From NCBI GenBank assembly GCA_946220775.1, contig CAMIFC010000022.1, positions 1-32,125 of the forward strand: a stretch of 32,125 nt of DNA, in the 5' to 3' direction. Source of the DNA: an uncultured Corynebacterium sp. GTDB taxonomy: Bacteria; Actinomycetota; Actinomycetes; Mycobacteriales; Mycobacteriaceae. Below are positions 16,109 to 24,503 of the stretch, piece after piece. The notes beneath the pieces are model-generated. The model was not told the origin of the DNA and did not search any database. It saw nothing but the letters and a program-made list of their open reading frames with translations. The first letter of the stretch is position 1, and each line of letters begins with the position of its first letter. The position numbers and the translations under genes were made by a program.

Positions 16109-17272
16109 CGCCACAGCCTCTTCCGCTTTCTCTCGGGGGATCTTGCCGGACTCGATGGCGGCGGTGATATTTGCAATCGCCTCGTTAACATCAATCGCCC
16201 CTGCGGCGGTGAGCGCCTGATCAGCGCCGGCGCTCAGCGCCGCAACGACCGATTCGGATCCTGGGTAGCGGTCGGTGATGGCTTTCATGCCCGTGAGGTC
16301 ATCGGTGAAGACTGCACCTGAGTAGCCCTTACCTCCTGCCCAGCCATCCCGGAGCAGCTGATAAACCGCCGGGCTCACGGAGCCTGGTGCATCGGGGTTG
16401 ATGTCCGGGCTTTGCAGGTGGCCGACCATCACTTTGACGCCCGGCATCTGGGAGAGCTCTTGGAACGGAACAAGGTCGGCCTTTTCCAACTCCGCCCGTG
16501 GTGGCACGGTGACCGCGCCTTCGTGGCTATCACCGGAGGCATGCCCGTGACCTGGGAAGTGCTTGATCACGGGCGTGATTCCGGCGTCCAGCAGCCCTTG
16601 TGCGTAAGCCCGCGCGAAGTCAGTGACGACCTTCGGGTCGGCGCTGAATGCCCGGGAGCCGATTGCGTTATCGCTGATCTCTTCTCCCCCGGCGAGGTCA
16701 ACGTCCGGCGCGAAGTCCACCGTGATGCCCAGCCCGGCCATCTTTCGGCCATGCTCGGCCATCATGCCTCGCACCTGTTCCGGGGTCATGGTCTCGGCCA
16801 TCTGTCGGGCGCTGGGCAGCTCCCCGATCAGCCCGGAGAGCCGCTGCACCAGCCCGCCTTCCTCGTCAACAGAGATCGTCAGCGGCTCTCCCGCCCGCTT
16901 CTCCAGTGCGGCGATGCTTCGGGCGGGGTCACCTTGCCCGTTCAGCATGTTGAAGTCCGCACCCGTGCCGAAGAAGAGGTGCCGCACCCCGGCGTCCACT
17001 GCTGCCTCGGCGTGGGCGTAGTCAGTCACACCCACAGCCAGTAGTTTTGGCGCAAGCTCCGCCGCGGGCACCGCGTCCTCGCGATCATCAGCTGCGCCTC
17101 GGTCATCAGTCGGCACGGCTTCCGCCGAGGAGCTTTCAGCTGGGGCGGCGGATTCGGTGGGGTCGGTTGGCGTCCCAAATGGGGACGAACATGCAGTCAC
17201 AGCAAGGATGGCCGCCGCGGATACCAAGGACGCGGCGACACGGGCAGGACGAGAGGGAAAGCCAAAGGTCAT
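16094..17272 (-). CDS. lpqI: Lipoprotein beta-N-acetylglucosaminidase, GH3 (LpqI/NagZ)
   Basis: A 392-residue exported lipoprotein. The signal peptide ends in the lipobox LAVTACSS with Cys28 as the lipidated residue, followed by a Ser/Ala/Pro/Asp-rich linker (about 29-72). The GH3 barrel carries VDEEGGLVQRL, the KHFPGHG signature with the GDSHEG dyad loop of NagZ enzymes, and FTDDLTGMKAI with the nucleophile Asp. It should release GlcNAc from peptidoglycan fragments at the outer face of the membrane. Its placement beside the DUF2613 gene and aftD matches Rv0237 (lpqI) in M. tuberculosis. The ATG has no clear ribosome site, so a leaderless start is possible (TACGTT just upstream). The last codons (LAS-stop) and the linker both contain copies of the dispersed octamer. 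Confidence 0.93.
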   Translation of the reverse strand: MTFGFPSRPARVAASLVSAAAILAVTACSSPFGTPTDPTESAAPAESSSAEAVPTDDRGAADDREDAVPAAELAPKLLAVGVTDYAHAEAAVDAGVRHLFFGTGADFNMLNGQGDPARSIAALEKRAGEPLTISVDEEGGLVQRLSGLIGELPSARQMAETMTPEQVRGMMAEHGRKMAGLGITVDFAPDVDLAGGEEISDNAIGSRAFSADPKVVTDFARAYAQGLLDAGITPVIKHFPGHGHASGDSHEGAVTVPPRAELEKADLVPFQELSQMPGVKVMVGHLQSPDINPDAPGSVSPAVYQLLRDGWAGGKGYSGAVFTDDLTGMKAITDRYPGSESVVAALSAGADQALTAAGAIDVNEAIANITAAIESGKIPREKAEEAVARLAS

Positions 17273-17336
17273 ACCTATAACGTACTAACCTATAGGCAAC
17301 GACCGCGTACACCACCGGAAAGGAAACGAAGACGAC

Positions 17337-17879
17337 ATGGCAGAGGACATGGACGCAAGCGATTGCGAAAACTACCAATCTGCAACGGGGCACCTGCGCG
17401 GGGACACGGTGCTCATCGCCTACGACGGCAGCAAGGAAGCCCAGCACGCCATTGAATACGCTGGCCGGTTCCTCTCCGCCAAGAATGCGTACATCCTCAC
17501 CGTCTGGGAGCCGATCCACCGCCAAGCTGCCCGAGCAGCGGGAATGAGCGGGATGATGCAACACGATTGGTCCGGTGAGAACACCGACGAGTCAGTCAAG
17601 GAAGACCCGGCCTACGCAGAAGCAGTCGCCACCTGCCGAGAAGGCGTTGATTTAGCTCGTCAAAATGGGTTTGTGACCGAACCATTCTTGGTAGAGTCTG
17701 CAACTGCAATCTGGAGCGCGATCGTCGACGCCGCCGAGGAACTCAAGGTGGACATCATCGTCAGCGGTACTCGGGCACTTCATGGCTGGAAATCGATACT
17801 TCAGTCCAGTGTTTCCGATAGCATCGTTAAGAATGCTGGCCGTCCGGTGCTGATTGTGCCTCCGGATCTTGAAGACTAG
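17337..17879 (+). CDS. Universal stress protein, UspA family
   Basis: A 180-residue single-domain Usp protein. VLIAYDGSKEAQHAIEYAG is the first strand and helix, and IIVSGTRALHGWKSILQSSVSDSIV the C-terminal nucleotide-loop region. In ATP-binding members the loop reads G-x2-G-x9-G-(S/T). Here the second and third glycines appear as Ala and Ser, so ATP binding is doubtful. The start at 17337 has aaaggaa about eleven bases upstream; a second ATG at 17349 is possible. It is divergent from lpqI across 64 bases that contain acctata twice, 15 bases apart. The DUF2613 gene follows after 25 bases, so the two may share a transcript. Role unknown beyond stress response by family. Confidence 0.85.
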   Translation: MAEDMDASDCENYQSATGHLRGDTVLIAYDGSKEAQHAIEYAGRFLSAKNAYILTVWEPIHRQAARAAGMSGMMQHDWSGENTDESVKEDPAYAEAVATCREGVDLARQNGFVTEPFLVESATAIWSAIVDAAEELKVDIIVSGTRALHGWKSILQSSVSDSIVKNAGRPVLIVPPDLED

Positions 17880-17904
17880 CTTCCCCTTAATCGAAGGAAA
17901 CTCC

Positions 17905-18114
17905 ATGCCATTTGTAACTGACTCCGCGCCACGCCGTTCCGCTGGCCCGGCCGTCGCCGCTATTGTCGGTGGCGCCATTATCGGTGGCATTCTTGCGTTC
18001 GGCGCAGGTGCCATGGCCGATAACACCTCCCTGCCATCCGCTGAAGCTGTCGCGGTGGATCAGGACTCCGCATTCTTGGGCTCCGTCCAATACGGCGGTC
18101 GAGCCCAGGACTAG
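17905..18114 (+). CDS. Small DUF2613-type membrane/secreted protein upstream of aftD
   Basis: A 69-residue protein with a short polar start, one Gly/Ala-rich hydrophobic helix (about 13-36) and a small extracytoplasmic tail. The Gly-rich helix (GGAIIGGILAFGAG) could serve as anchor or uncleaved signal. GAAGGAAA lies upstream of the ATG at good distance. Position and shape match Rv0236A, the small secreted protein next to aftD in mycobacteria, which I recall as DUF2613. Its stop lies only 13 bases before the proposed aftD start, so the two are probably translated together. That suggests a partner of AftD, but no activity is known to me. Confidence 0.8.
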   Translation: MPFVTDSAPRRSAGPAVAAIVGGAIIGGILAFGAGAMADNTSLPSAEAVAVDQDSAFLGSVQYGGRAQD

Positions 18115-18127
18115 CCCAGCACCACCC

Positions 18128-21100
18128 TTGAGGACTTTTTCTAGCCGCGCGTGGTTCCTCACCAGCCTCGCGTGGCTAGTTTTCGCATTCTTGCAGGCCC
18201 CCGGACTGACGGTCGCTGACACCAAACTGGACCTCACCCAAAACCCATGGGGATTCCTGCGACAAGCGCTGCAACCGTGGACGGACGTCTTCCCGCTCGG
18301 ACAGCTGCAAAACCAGGCATACGGCTATCTTTTCCCGCACGGCCTGTTCTTCGCCCTGCTTTCGTGGCTTCCCGATTGGGTCGCGCAGCGCCTGTGGTGG
18401 GCGCTTCTGCTGATCTTGGCGTTTGCCGGCACCATCAAACTTTTGGACGCCACCCGCGTCGGCTCCCGGACGTCCCGCGTCATTGCTGCGGTGTTGTTCG
18501 CGTTGTCCCCTCGCATCCTGACCACGCTCGGTGCGATTTCTTCTGAGGCGTGGGTGGTGGCGCTCGCACCGTGGGTGCTTTATCCACTGGTCACGGCACT
18601 GTCAGGGCGGGAGTCGACCTCGAAGCCGTCGGAGCGGGAGTCAACCCCGGCGCCATCGGGGACGCCGGGCAACGCACTCCGCAACGCAGCCCTCCGCAGC
18701 GCCGTCGCCGCGTTGTGCATGGGAGCGGTCAATGTCGTCGCCACCGCCGTGGCGATCCTGCCTGCTGTGTTGTGGTGGCTCGCCGCGCTGGCCAATCCTC
18801 GCAGCCGCCTCGCTGCCCGTCGGTTCGGTCGCTGGTGGGTTCCGGCTGGGATTGCCGCATGTTTTTGGTGGATCGGCCCACTGCTTATCCTCGGGCGCTA
18901 TTCCCCACCATTCACGGATTACATCGAGTCCAGCTCACTGACGACCCGCTGGCTCAACCTGCTGGAGGTGCTGCGCGGCACAACCAGCTGGGTTCCGTTC
19001 CTCTCCAGCGAGCGTATGGCGGGCGCGGCGTTGGTCGCCGAGCCAGTGTTCATCGTCGCCACATTGGCAGTGGCCGCGGTCGGCCTGTGGGGATTATCGC
19101 ACCGCGACCTGCCCTTCGCCGGTCGCTGGTTGCTGATCCTGGGCGTGGGTCTGGCCGCATTCGGCTTCGCCACGTCGCCGTTTTCCTGGTTTGCGGAGTC
19201 CGCGCGCGGCTTCCTCGACGGGGCCGGGGCCGCCCTGCGCAACCTGCATAAGTTCGATGTTTTGGTGCGTCTTCCCCTCGTCGTTGGGGTTGCCCACGCG
19301 TTGGGTCGGATTAACGTTCCTCGTTGGGACGCCGACGGGCGCGACCAGTGGCGTCATCCAGAAAAATACCCCGCCGTGGCGCAAATGATGGCTGCCGGGC
19401 TGCTGGTAGTAATGGTGACGGCGCCGGGTTGGTCGGGCCGCATCGCACCGACGGAGGGGTTCCGGGCCGTGCCGGGCTATTGGAGCGAGGCGGCCGCGTG
19501 GCTAAACGAACACGCCGCTGCGCCGGACGATGGGCGAACCATGATCCTCCCCGAGGCGCGCTTCGGACGACAAAGCTGGGGAAACACCCGCGATGAGCCC
19601 GCCCAACCGCTGTTGGATGTGCCGTGGGTTGTCCGTGATTCCGTCCCGCTGGTGCAGCCCGGCGCGATTCGTGCGCTGGATGGCGTGCAGCGAGAGGTGA
19701 ATTCTGGGCTGGCGATTCCTACTCTGGCGCAGTCGTTGCAGACTCAGGGTGTGGGGCATGTGCTGGTGCGCTCGGATTTGATTCCGGCGGCGGACACTCC
19801 GGGGGTGACCAACGTGTTGCGCACGCTGCGCGAGTCCGGCGGGTTTCACGAGGTCGCGAAGTTTGGAGATGATGAGCCCGGCTCAGCCAATGACCAGGTG
19901 CGGATCTTCGCCGTAGACCCGGACACAGCGCCCGAGTCGCAGTCCGCGCCAGCTGGTGGTTTGCGGGAGGTTGCGGCCGATCAGGTGGAGATCGTCCATG
20001 CTGGACCCGAGGCACTCCCCCGCCTCGACGCTGCGGATCGGGCGCTGGGCCGCACCACCGGGTCACGCGTCCGGGTGCTGAATCAGCAGCTCCCCGAGCC
20101 CGGCAGCCCCACCGATGTGTTCCGCGACCATGGTCCGCAGACTCTGACGGATACCCCGGCGCGGCGTGACCATAACTATGGCAACGTCACCAACGCGGAT
20201 TCGGAGATCCGTTCCCCCGATGATCGCAGCCAGGTGCTCAATCCGGTGCGGGATTATCCGGTCAGCGATCCGGTGGCGACGGCCGGTCAATCGGCGGTGG
20301 CCACGCAGCGGTCCCGATCGGCTCTGACGGAAATCCACACGGAAGGCGGCACGATCCGCGCGAGCAGCTCGGCGGCTGATCCCACCAGCTTCGGCGGGGC
20401 CGACACATTGAGCTCCGTGACCAGCGCCGTTGATGGCGACCCCAAGACAGCGTGGTACCCCTCCGCGGGCCGCTCGCTGGGCGAACACCTGGAGTTTGAG
20501 TTCCCCACCGACTACGAGCGGCTGCGCCTGCAGTTCCGCAGCCAGGGTGGCGACGCGCGCATTCACGTGGAAACTTTCCGCCGGGATCGCGGCGATACCG
20601 TCCTCGGCAGCACGACGGTGACCGCCACCAGCAAGCGCGAAACCTTCGTCAGCATGCCGGGCGGTCGCGCCGATCGCGTGCGGATCACGTTGCTGGGCAG
20701 CTTCCGGGACGTCGGGTTGGCCGAGGTCAAGGTCTTCGCCGGCCATCGTGGCCATGATCTTCAGGACGTCACCCCCAGCCGCATCCCCACCCTGCCAACT
20801 TTGCCGACGGATACTGCGCAGTTCGCTAATCGGTTCGTCTTCGGCCAGGAGATTCCGGAGCACAGGATGCTGCGCGCCTTCACGGTGCCGGAACACCTCG
20901 CGGGCGAGGAGTTAGTCGTCCATACCGATGACTGCACGGAATCGGAGGCAGACGAGGCCAGCACCGTCACCGTCGATGATTCGGATTATCGTTGCGGCGA
21001 TACCTTGGAGCTTTCCGCCGGACGCCACCTGCTGAAGTCCACCTCCCGCTGGGTGGCGCTGTCCGCCGCTGAGCCCCTCTATGCCGAAGCCGTACAGCAG

Positions 21101-21856
21101 GCAACCGAACCGACAGCGGTCCCCGTTGTGGACCCAACCGCCACCGCGCCCAACCAACGCGACGAGGCCTATGAACTGGGCTACGCCGATTCCCCGCGCA
21201 TCGTTTTCCTCCCCGGCAGCGCCAACCCAGGACGCACGGCCACGCTAGAATCCGACGGCCACTCCCCGCACTCGATGCGCCTGCACCCCATCACCGTCAA
21301 CGGATGGCAGCAGGGTTGGGTCGTGCCCGCCGGAATGTCTGGCACCGTCACCATCGGATTCGCGGCCACGGGCTTCTACCAAACCTGGTTGACCATCGGG
21401 CTCGTGCTGGCTGTGGGGCTCGTCCTCGCCTGGCTGGTGAGCTGGTGGCGCGGGTCGCGCGTCCTTCGGGAAGATATGGGTGTGACGGATTGGCGTCCGG
21501 AAAAAATGGGCGAAAAACCACGGTTGGCAAGCACGATCCTGGCCGCCGTGGGGACGGTGGCGCTCACCGGAATCATCGCGGGACCTGCGGGAATCATCAC
21601 ATTCGTGGGTGTCGCGGGCATCGCGACGGGCATCACGGCCACCCGGCGCGTCAACCTACGCGGCGCCCTGGGAATCGTCGGTGGCATCGGTCTGGGCATC
21701 GCAGCCATCATCGCGGCCCGACAGCCCTGGACCTCCGCTCACTACGCGGGCGACTCGTGGGTCGTTCAATTAGCCCTGGTCGCGGTGATCTCCGCGGCGT
21801 ATTTGGCCCACCTCTTGCCGATGGCGACACGCGCGGGCTCCTCTACTAAGGAATAA
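18128..21856 (+). CDS. aftD: Alpha-(1->3)-arabinofuranosyltransferase AftD
   Basis: A very large (about 1242-residue) GT-C type membrane enzyme. About ten N-terminal helices run to residue ~440, with the typical DTKLDLTQNPWGFL loop after helix 1. A long extracytoplasmic part includes an F5/8-type carbohydrate-binding module (about 755-880, SAVDGDPKTAWYPSAG) and a Thr/Glu-rich beta region. Helices return near 1085 and at the C-terminus. AftD adds arabinose from decaprenyl-phosphoarabinose to arabinogalactan and lipoarabinomannan. The start is uncertain: TTG 18128 is the best in-frame start after the DUF2613 stop, with no clear ribosome site; other starts would overlap that gene. A coding tandem repeat of period 27 (18607-18660) gives a disordered Ser/Glu/Pro loop. 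Its 3' end overlaps the acyltransferase gene by 91 bases. Confidence 0.9.
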   Translation: MRTFSSRAWFLTSLAWLVFAFLQAPGLTVADTKLDLTQNPWGFLRQALQPWTDVFPLGQLQNQAYGYLFPHGLFFALLSWLPDWVAQRLWWALLLILAFAGTIKLLDATRVGSRTSRVIAAVLFALSPRILTTLGAISSEAWVVALAPWVLYPLVTALSGRESTSKPSERESTPAPSGTPGNALRNAALRSAVAALCMGAVNVVATAVAILPAVLWWLAALANPRSRLAARRFGRWWVPAGIAACFWWIGPLLILGRYSPPFTDYIESSSLTTRWLNLLEVLRGTTSWVPFLSSERMAGAALVAEPVFIVATLAVAAVGLWGLSHRDLPFAGRWLLILGVGLAAFGFATSPFSWFAESARGFLDGAGAALRNLHKFDVLVRLPLVVGVAHALGRINVPRWDADGRDQWRHPEKYPAVAQMMAAGLLVVMVTAPGWSGRIAPTEGFRAVPGYWSEAAAWLNEHAAAPDDGRTMILPEARFGRQSWGNTRDEPAQPLLDVPWVVRDSVPLVQPGAIRALDGVQREVNSGLAIPTLAQSLQTQGVGHVLVRSDLIPAADTPGVTNVLRTLRESGGFHEVAKFGDDEPGSANDQVRIFAVDPDTAPESQSAPAGGLREVAADQVEIVHAGPEALPRLDAADRALGRTTGSRVRVLNQQLPEPGSPTDVFRDHGPQTLTDTPARRDHNYGNVTNADSEIRSPDDRSQVLNPVRDYPVSDPVATAGQSAVATQRSRSALTEIHTEGGTIRASSSAADPTSFGGADTLSSVTSAVDGDPKTAWYPSAGRSLGEHLEFEFPTDYERLRLQFRSQGGDARIHVETFRRDRGDTVLGSTTVTATSKRETFVSMPGGRADRVRITLLGSFRDVGLAEVKVFAGHRGHDLQDVTPSRIPTLPTLPTDTAQFANRFVFGQEIPEHRMLRAFTVPEHLAGEELVVHTDDCTESEADEASTVTVDDSDYRCGDTLELSAGRHLLKSTSRWVALSAAEPLYAEAVQQATEPTAVPVVDPTATAPNQRDEAYELGYADSPRIVFLPGSANPGRTATLESDGHSPHSMRLHPITVNGWQQGWVVPAGMSGTVTIGFAATGFYQTWLTIGLVLAVGLVLAWLVSWWRGSRVLREDMGVTDWRPEKMGEKPRLASTILAAVGTVALTGIIAGPAGIITFVGVAGIATGITATRRVNLRGALGIVGGIGLGIAAIIAARQPWTSAHYAGDSWVVQLALVAVISAAYLAHLLPMATRAGSSTKE
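18607..18660. repeat. 27-bp in-frame tandem repeat in aftD
   Basis: gcgggagtcgacc starting at 18607 and gcgggagtcaacc starting at 18634 head two degenerate 27-base units. The period is a multiple of three, so the frame is kept. The units encode the loop GRESTSKPSERESTPAPSG between membrane segments. Confidence 0.5.
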
Positions 21857-23037
21857 CTCAGCGCGGCAACGGGAACAGTCAGCGCGAATGTCACCAGCAA
21901 CACGATGGCGGTATCCACCAGGTCGCCGCTGAAAAGCGGGATTCCCAACAGCGGGAACACCAGCGACAGTATGCCCATGTGCCACAGGAAAATCGCATAC
22001 GACCAGCGCCCCAGCGCCTGCATCGGTGCGGACTCCAACAAGCGCGAACGCGGCGCCAATGCATAAGGAACAATCAGCGCGGCGGCGAAGACCGTGCCAT
22101 ATACCGTCCGGCGCGCAAACTCCGCGGGCGTGGAATGAACCAGACCTTGCGGACCGTCGGATGCCGCCACCACCAACGCGGCCAGAGCCAACAGCCACCA
22201 CAGCGGCCGCAACCGATAGATCCACTGAATCAACCCGGTGGTCTTCTCCGGATGCTGCAGCACGTAGCTCTCTGCCTCGGCGGCCAACAGCCCCACCGCA
22301 AACCACGCCGCGAAGGCCGGGGGCAGGGTGTGCGGGTTCACTTGTCCGGCGGAGATCTCCCCTGTGAACGGGGGCAGGAACGCCCAACCATAACTAACCA
22401 GCCCCATCGCCACGATGGCGGTCACACGCACGGCCCGGCGACGTCGGCCAATCGCCATGCCAATGAGCGGCAACACCAGATAAAAGCTCAGCTCCACGGA
22501 CAGCGACCACAGGTGGGTCAGCCCGCCGACTAGCCCATCAGCGAAAAACACCTGCGCCATACCGAAATTCGCTATGACCTGGACGATCGATGGCTCACCA
22601 TGTTCGCGGGCGACGGGGAAAACCAAGAACACGGCCGCCATCGTCACCCACACAGCGGGCATAATTCGACCCAACCGTTTAACGTAATATCCGAGGATCG
22701 TCAGCCAGCCCGGAGTATGGCTTGGAAAGCCAGCCTTCTTCCCGTCTGTCGCAGCATGAATTGGGGTGCGGAGGGAAAACTGGGCGCGGTGGCGTCGCCA
22801 TAAAAGAAAACCAGAAAGGGCAAAGAAAACGGGAACAAAAAAGTCAGTCCGCGCCATGACTCGATTCAGCAGATTACCCGTATCATTACCGGTCTGGAAT
22901 GCTACGTGAGTAATGATGATGCCCGAACACGCAATGGCTCTAAGCCCCTCAAGGGACGGCAAAAATGGACTTTTCGGCACCACCGCCGACGGGTGCAGGG
23001 TGCGCCGATCGCGCTTGGCTTTCACTACGCTTCGCAT
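21766..23037 (-). CDS. Membrane O-acyltransferase, acyltransferase-3 family
   Basis: A 423-residue protein with about ten hydrophobic helices and the acyltransferase-3 (OafA/NodX-like) start: FLPSLEGLRAIACSGIIITHVAF, then FFVPVFFALSGFLLWRRH. The His in the ITHV segment and the RxxR-like region are typical. Such enzymes put acetyl, succinyl or similar groups on extracytoplasmic glycans or lipids. The position beside the DUF3068 gene matches Rv0228 of M. tuberculosis. Corynebacterial relatives include TmaT, which acetylates trehalose mycolate, but I cannot assign the acceptor here. GACGAGG lies six bases before the ATG. The gene is convergent with aftD and overlaps its last 91 bases; both C-termini look natural. 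A near copy of the dispersed octamer is at 22790-22797. Confidence 0.87.
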   Translation of the reverse strand: MRSVVKAKRDRRTLHPSAVVPKSPFLPSLEGLRAIACSGIIITHVAFQTGNDTGNLLNRVMARTDFFVPVFFALSGFLLWRRHRAQFSLRTPIHAATDGKKAGFPSHTPGWLTILGYYVKRLGRIMPAVWVTMAAVFLVFPVAREHGEPSIVQVIANFGMAQVFFADGLVGGLTHLWSLSVELSFYLVLPLIGMAIGRRRRAVRVTAIVAMGLVSYGWAFLPPFTGEISAGQVNPHTLPPAFAAWFAVGLLAAEAESYVLQHPEKTTGLIQWIYRLRPLWWLLALAALVVAASDGPQGLVHSTPAEFARRTVYGTVFAAALIVPYALAPRSRLLESAPMQALGRWSYAIFLWHMGILSLVFPLLGIPLFSGDLVDTAIVLLVTFALTVPVAALSYSLVEEPARVAIGKRWAKYAAEITATRAN

Positions 23038-23070
23038 TCATGCCTCGTCAGGAAACAGTCCCGGATAGTG

Positions 23071-23114
23071 GGCTGTGTCAGGTGTGGGTCGGGTGTGTGT
23101 CGGGTGTGGGAAGA
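23071..23114. repeat. 11-bp direct repeats between divergent envelope genes
   Basis: gtgtgggtcgg (23082-23092), gtgtgtgtcgg (23093-23103) and gtgtgggaaga (23104-23114) are head-to-tail units of 11 bases, with a weaker unit at 23071-23081. The spacing is close to one helix turn. They lie between the acyltransferase and DUF3068 gene starts, just before the DNA turns AT-rich, so a regulator-binding array is possible. Confidence 0.55.
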
Positions 23115-23205
23115 TTCAATTTTGGTCAGACTACAACACTGCATCTGAACATCCACATAAAGAAATACTATTGTTCTTTTCCCACATGTAGTTTGTTTCT
23201 TCAGT

Positions 23206-23211
23206 TAAAGT
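23206..23211 (+). promoter_or_regulatory. Possible -10 element of the DUF3068 gene
   Basis: taaagt fits the corynebacterial TAnAnT -10 pattern and lies 61 bases before the ATG in an AT-rich stretch (23111-23272). No convincing -35 is seen at the matching distance. Confidence 0.3.
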
Positions 23212-23272
23212 ATGGCCAATCGTCACGTTTTAAGAGGATCTTCATCCTCACCGATCAGGAATATTAGAGAAT

Positions 23273-24430
23273 ATGAGAAGAGCTATCTCGTTAATCGCGA
23301 TCGTGCTGGGCGCGGCCCTGGTTGTGCTCGCAATCGCCCTGCCCACGTACGTTGTCCCGAAGGGTAAAATCCTGCCACTCGACGTTGTGTCCACAACAGG
23401 CACGGAAGTTGCCAACGGCCAACTCCTCGACTCCGGCGCGCTCGCCGCGAACCGACCAGTCGGCGATAACAAGAATAAGCCCGAATGTAAGGGTAAGGAT
23501 AAGCAGGTCTCTTGCTTCATCTGGCATGAGGTTCCAATTCAAACGCAGCAGTTCACCACCGCGCAGGAGCCCAGTGACAAGAAGCAGGTCACCCTGGAAG
23601 CCGGCCAGTCCGTCTTCCGCACCGACGTGGCAGAGCCACGCAACCTGCTTTCCGCCTCTGTGGACCGCGTGACGCTGGATCGCAAGACCCAGATGCCGGT
23701 TCCAGAGCCAGTCTCGACCCTGAATCTAGCCCCGCCAACGGGCGAATCCGGTGACGGCGAAACTCCACCGGAGTTCACCCGCTCGGGCATCCAGTACCAG
23801 TTCCCGATGGGCACCGACCGCAAGTCCTACCCCTACTTCGACAAGCAGGTGCTGGACGCCAACCCGATCGAGTTCGTCGATGAGGACGAGCAGGGAGGCG
23901 AGAAGGTCTACAGGTTCCACCAGACCATCGAACCGACCTCCATCTACGAACCACAGCGTGACTACTTCGAATCCGATGGTGACCTCTCCAAGGCCGAAGA
24001 AGGCGTGTTGAGTTCCCTGAAGCTGACGTTCCCAGCCAAAGTCTGGGGCGTTCCAGGTGACGACGAGGACGTCGAGATGAAGCGCTACTACACCGTGGAT
24101 CGCAACATCACCGTCGAGCCGGAAACCGGTGTGATCGTCAACGGCGCGGAAGAAATCTGGATGTTCTACGCCAAGGACGACGCTGAAGCCCAGGAAATGG
24201 CCAAGCCGGAAAACCGTGACCGTGAGCGCGCCAACCCGCAGCGCACCGCGCTGTACCTGCCTGCGCAGTGGGACGATAAGGCCCGCGAAAACCAGATGGC
24301 CACCGCAAAGGAAGGTCTGTCCACCATGAAGACCATGGGAGTTGTTATGCCATGGATCTTGGGTGTGGTCGGTGTTGTCCTGATCATCGTTGGATTCCTC
24401 TTGGGTCGTGCCCCTCGTTACGACTACTAA
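23273..24430 (+). CDS. DUF3068 (PorA-like) membrane protein, Rv0227c type
   Basis: A 385-residue protein with an N-terminal signal-anchor helix (about 4-27), a long extracytoplasmic domain and a C-terminal helix (about 355-379) ending in a short charged tail. This is the layout of the DUF3068 family, sometimes annotated as porin PorA family. Blocks such as HQTIEPTSIY, YTVDRNITVEPETGVIVNG and EEIWMFY look like the conserved core. Two Cys near residues 71 and 81 could form a disulfide. From memory, the C. glutamicum and mycobacterial relatives have been reported to be needed for lipomannan maturation to lipoarabinomannan; that should be checked. It is followed by its own terminator. The porin label is probably misleading, given two helices and no beta-barrel sign. 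Confidence 0.85.
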   Translation: MRRAISLIAIVLGAALVVLAIALPTYVVPKGKILPLDVVSTTGTEVANGQLLDSGALAANRPVGDNKNKPECKGKDKQVSCFIWHEVPIQTQQFTTAQEPSDKKQVTLEAGQSVFRTDVAEPRNLLSASVDRVTLDRKTQMPVPEPVSTLNLAPPTGESGDGETPPEFTRSGIQYQFPMGTDRKSYPYFDKQVLDANPIEFVDEDEQGGEKVYRFHQTIEPTSIYEPQRDYFESDGDLSKAEEGVLSSLKLTFPAKVWGVPGDDEDVEMKRYYTVDRNITVEPETGVIVNGAEEIWMFYAKDDAEAQEMAKPENRDRERANPQRTALYLPAQWDDKARENQMATAKEGLSTMKTMGVVMPWILGVVGVVLIIVGFLLGRAPRYDY

Positions 24431-24448
24431 ATCCCCTAAGCCGCTAGC

Positions 24449-24489
24449 ACCGGAGTTGACGCGCCTGCAGTCAACCCCGGTTTTATTTT
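24449..24489 (+). terminator. Intrinsic terminator after the DUF3068 gene
   Basis: accgg-a-gttgac (24449-24460) pairs with gtcaac-c-ccggt (24470-24481) around a nine-base loop, with one internal mismatch. The T-rich tail ttttatttt follows. It ends only about 15 bases before the next ATG, so the downstream gene probably has its promoter within or close to this hairpin, or receives read-through. Confidence 0.75.
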
Positions 24490-24503
24490 GCGTACGACGT
24501 ATC

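Noticed and set aside
23273..24430. True outer-membrane porin
   Set aside because: The PorA family label is attached to DUF3068, but the protein has two hydrophobic helices and a long soluble domain and is far larger than corynebacterial PorA/PorH peptides.
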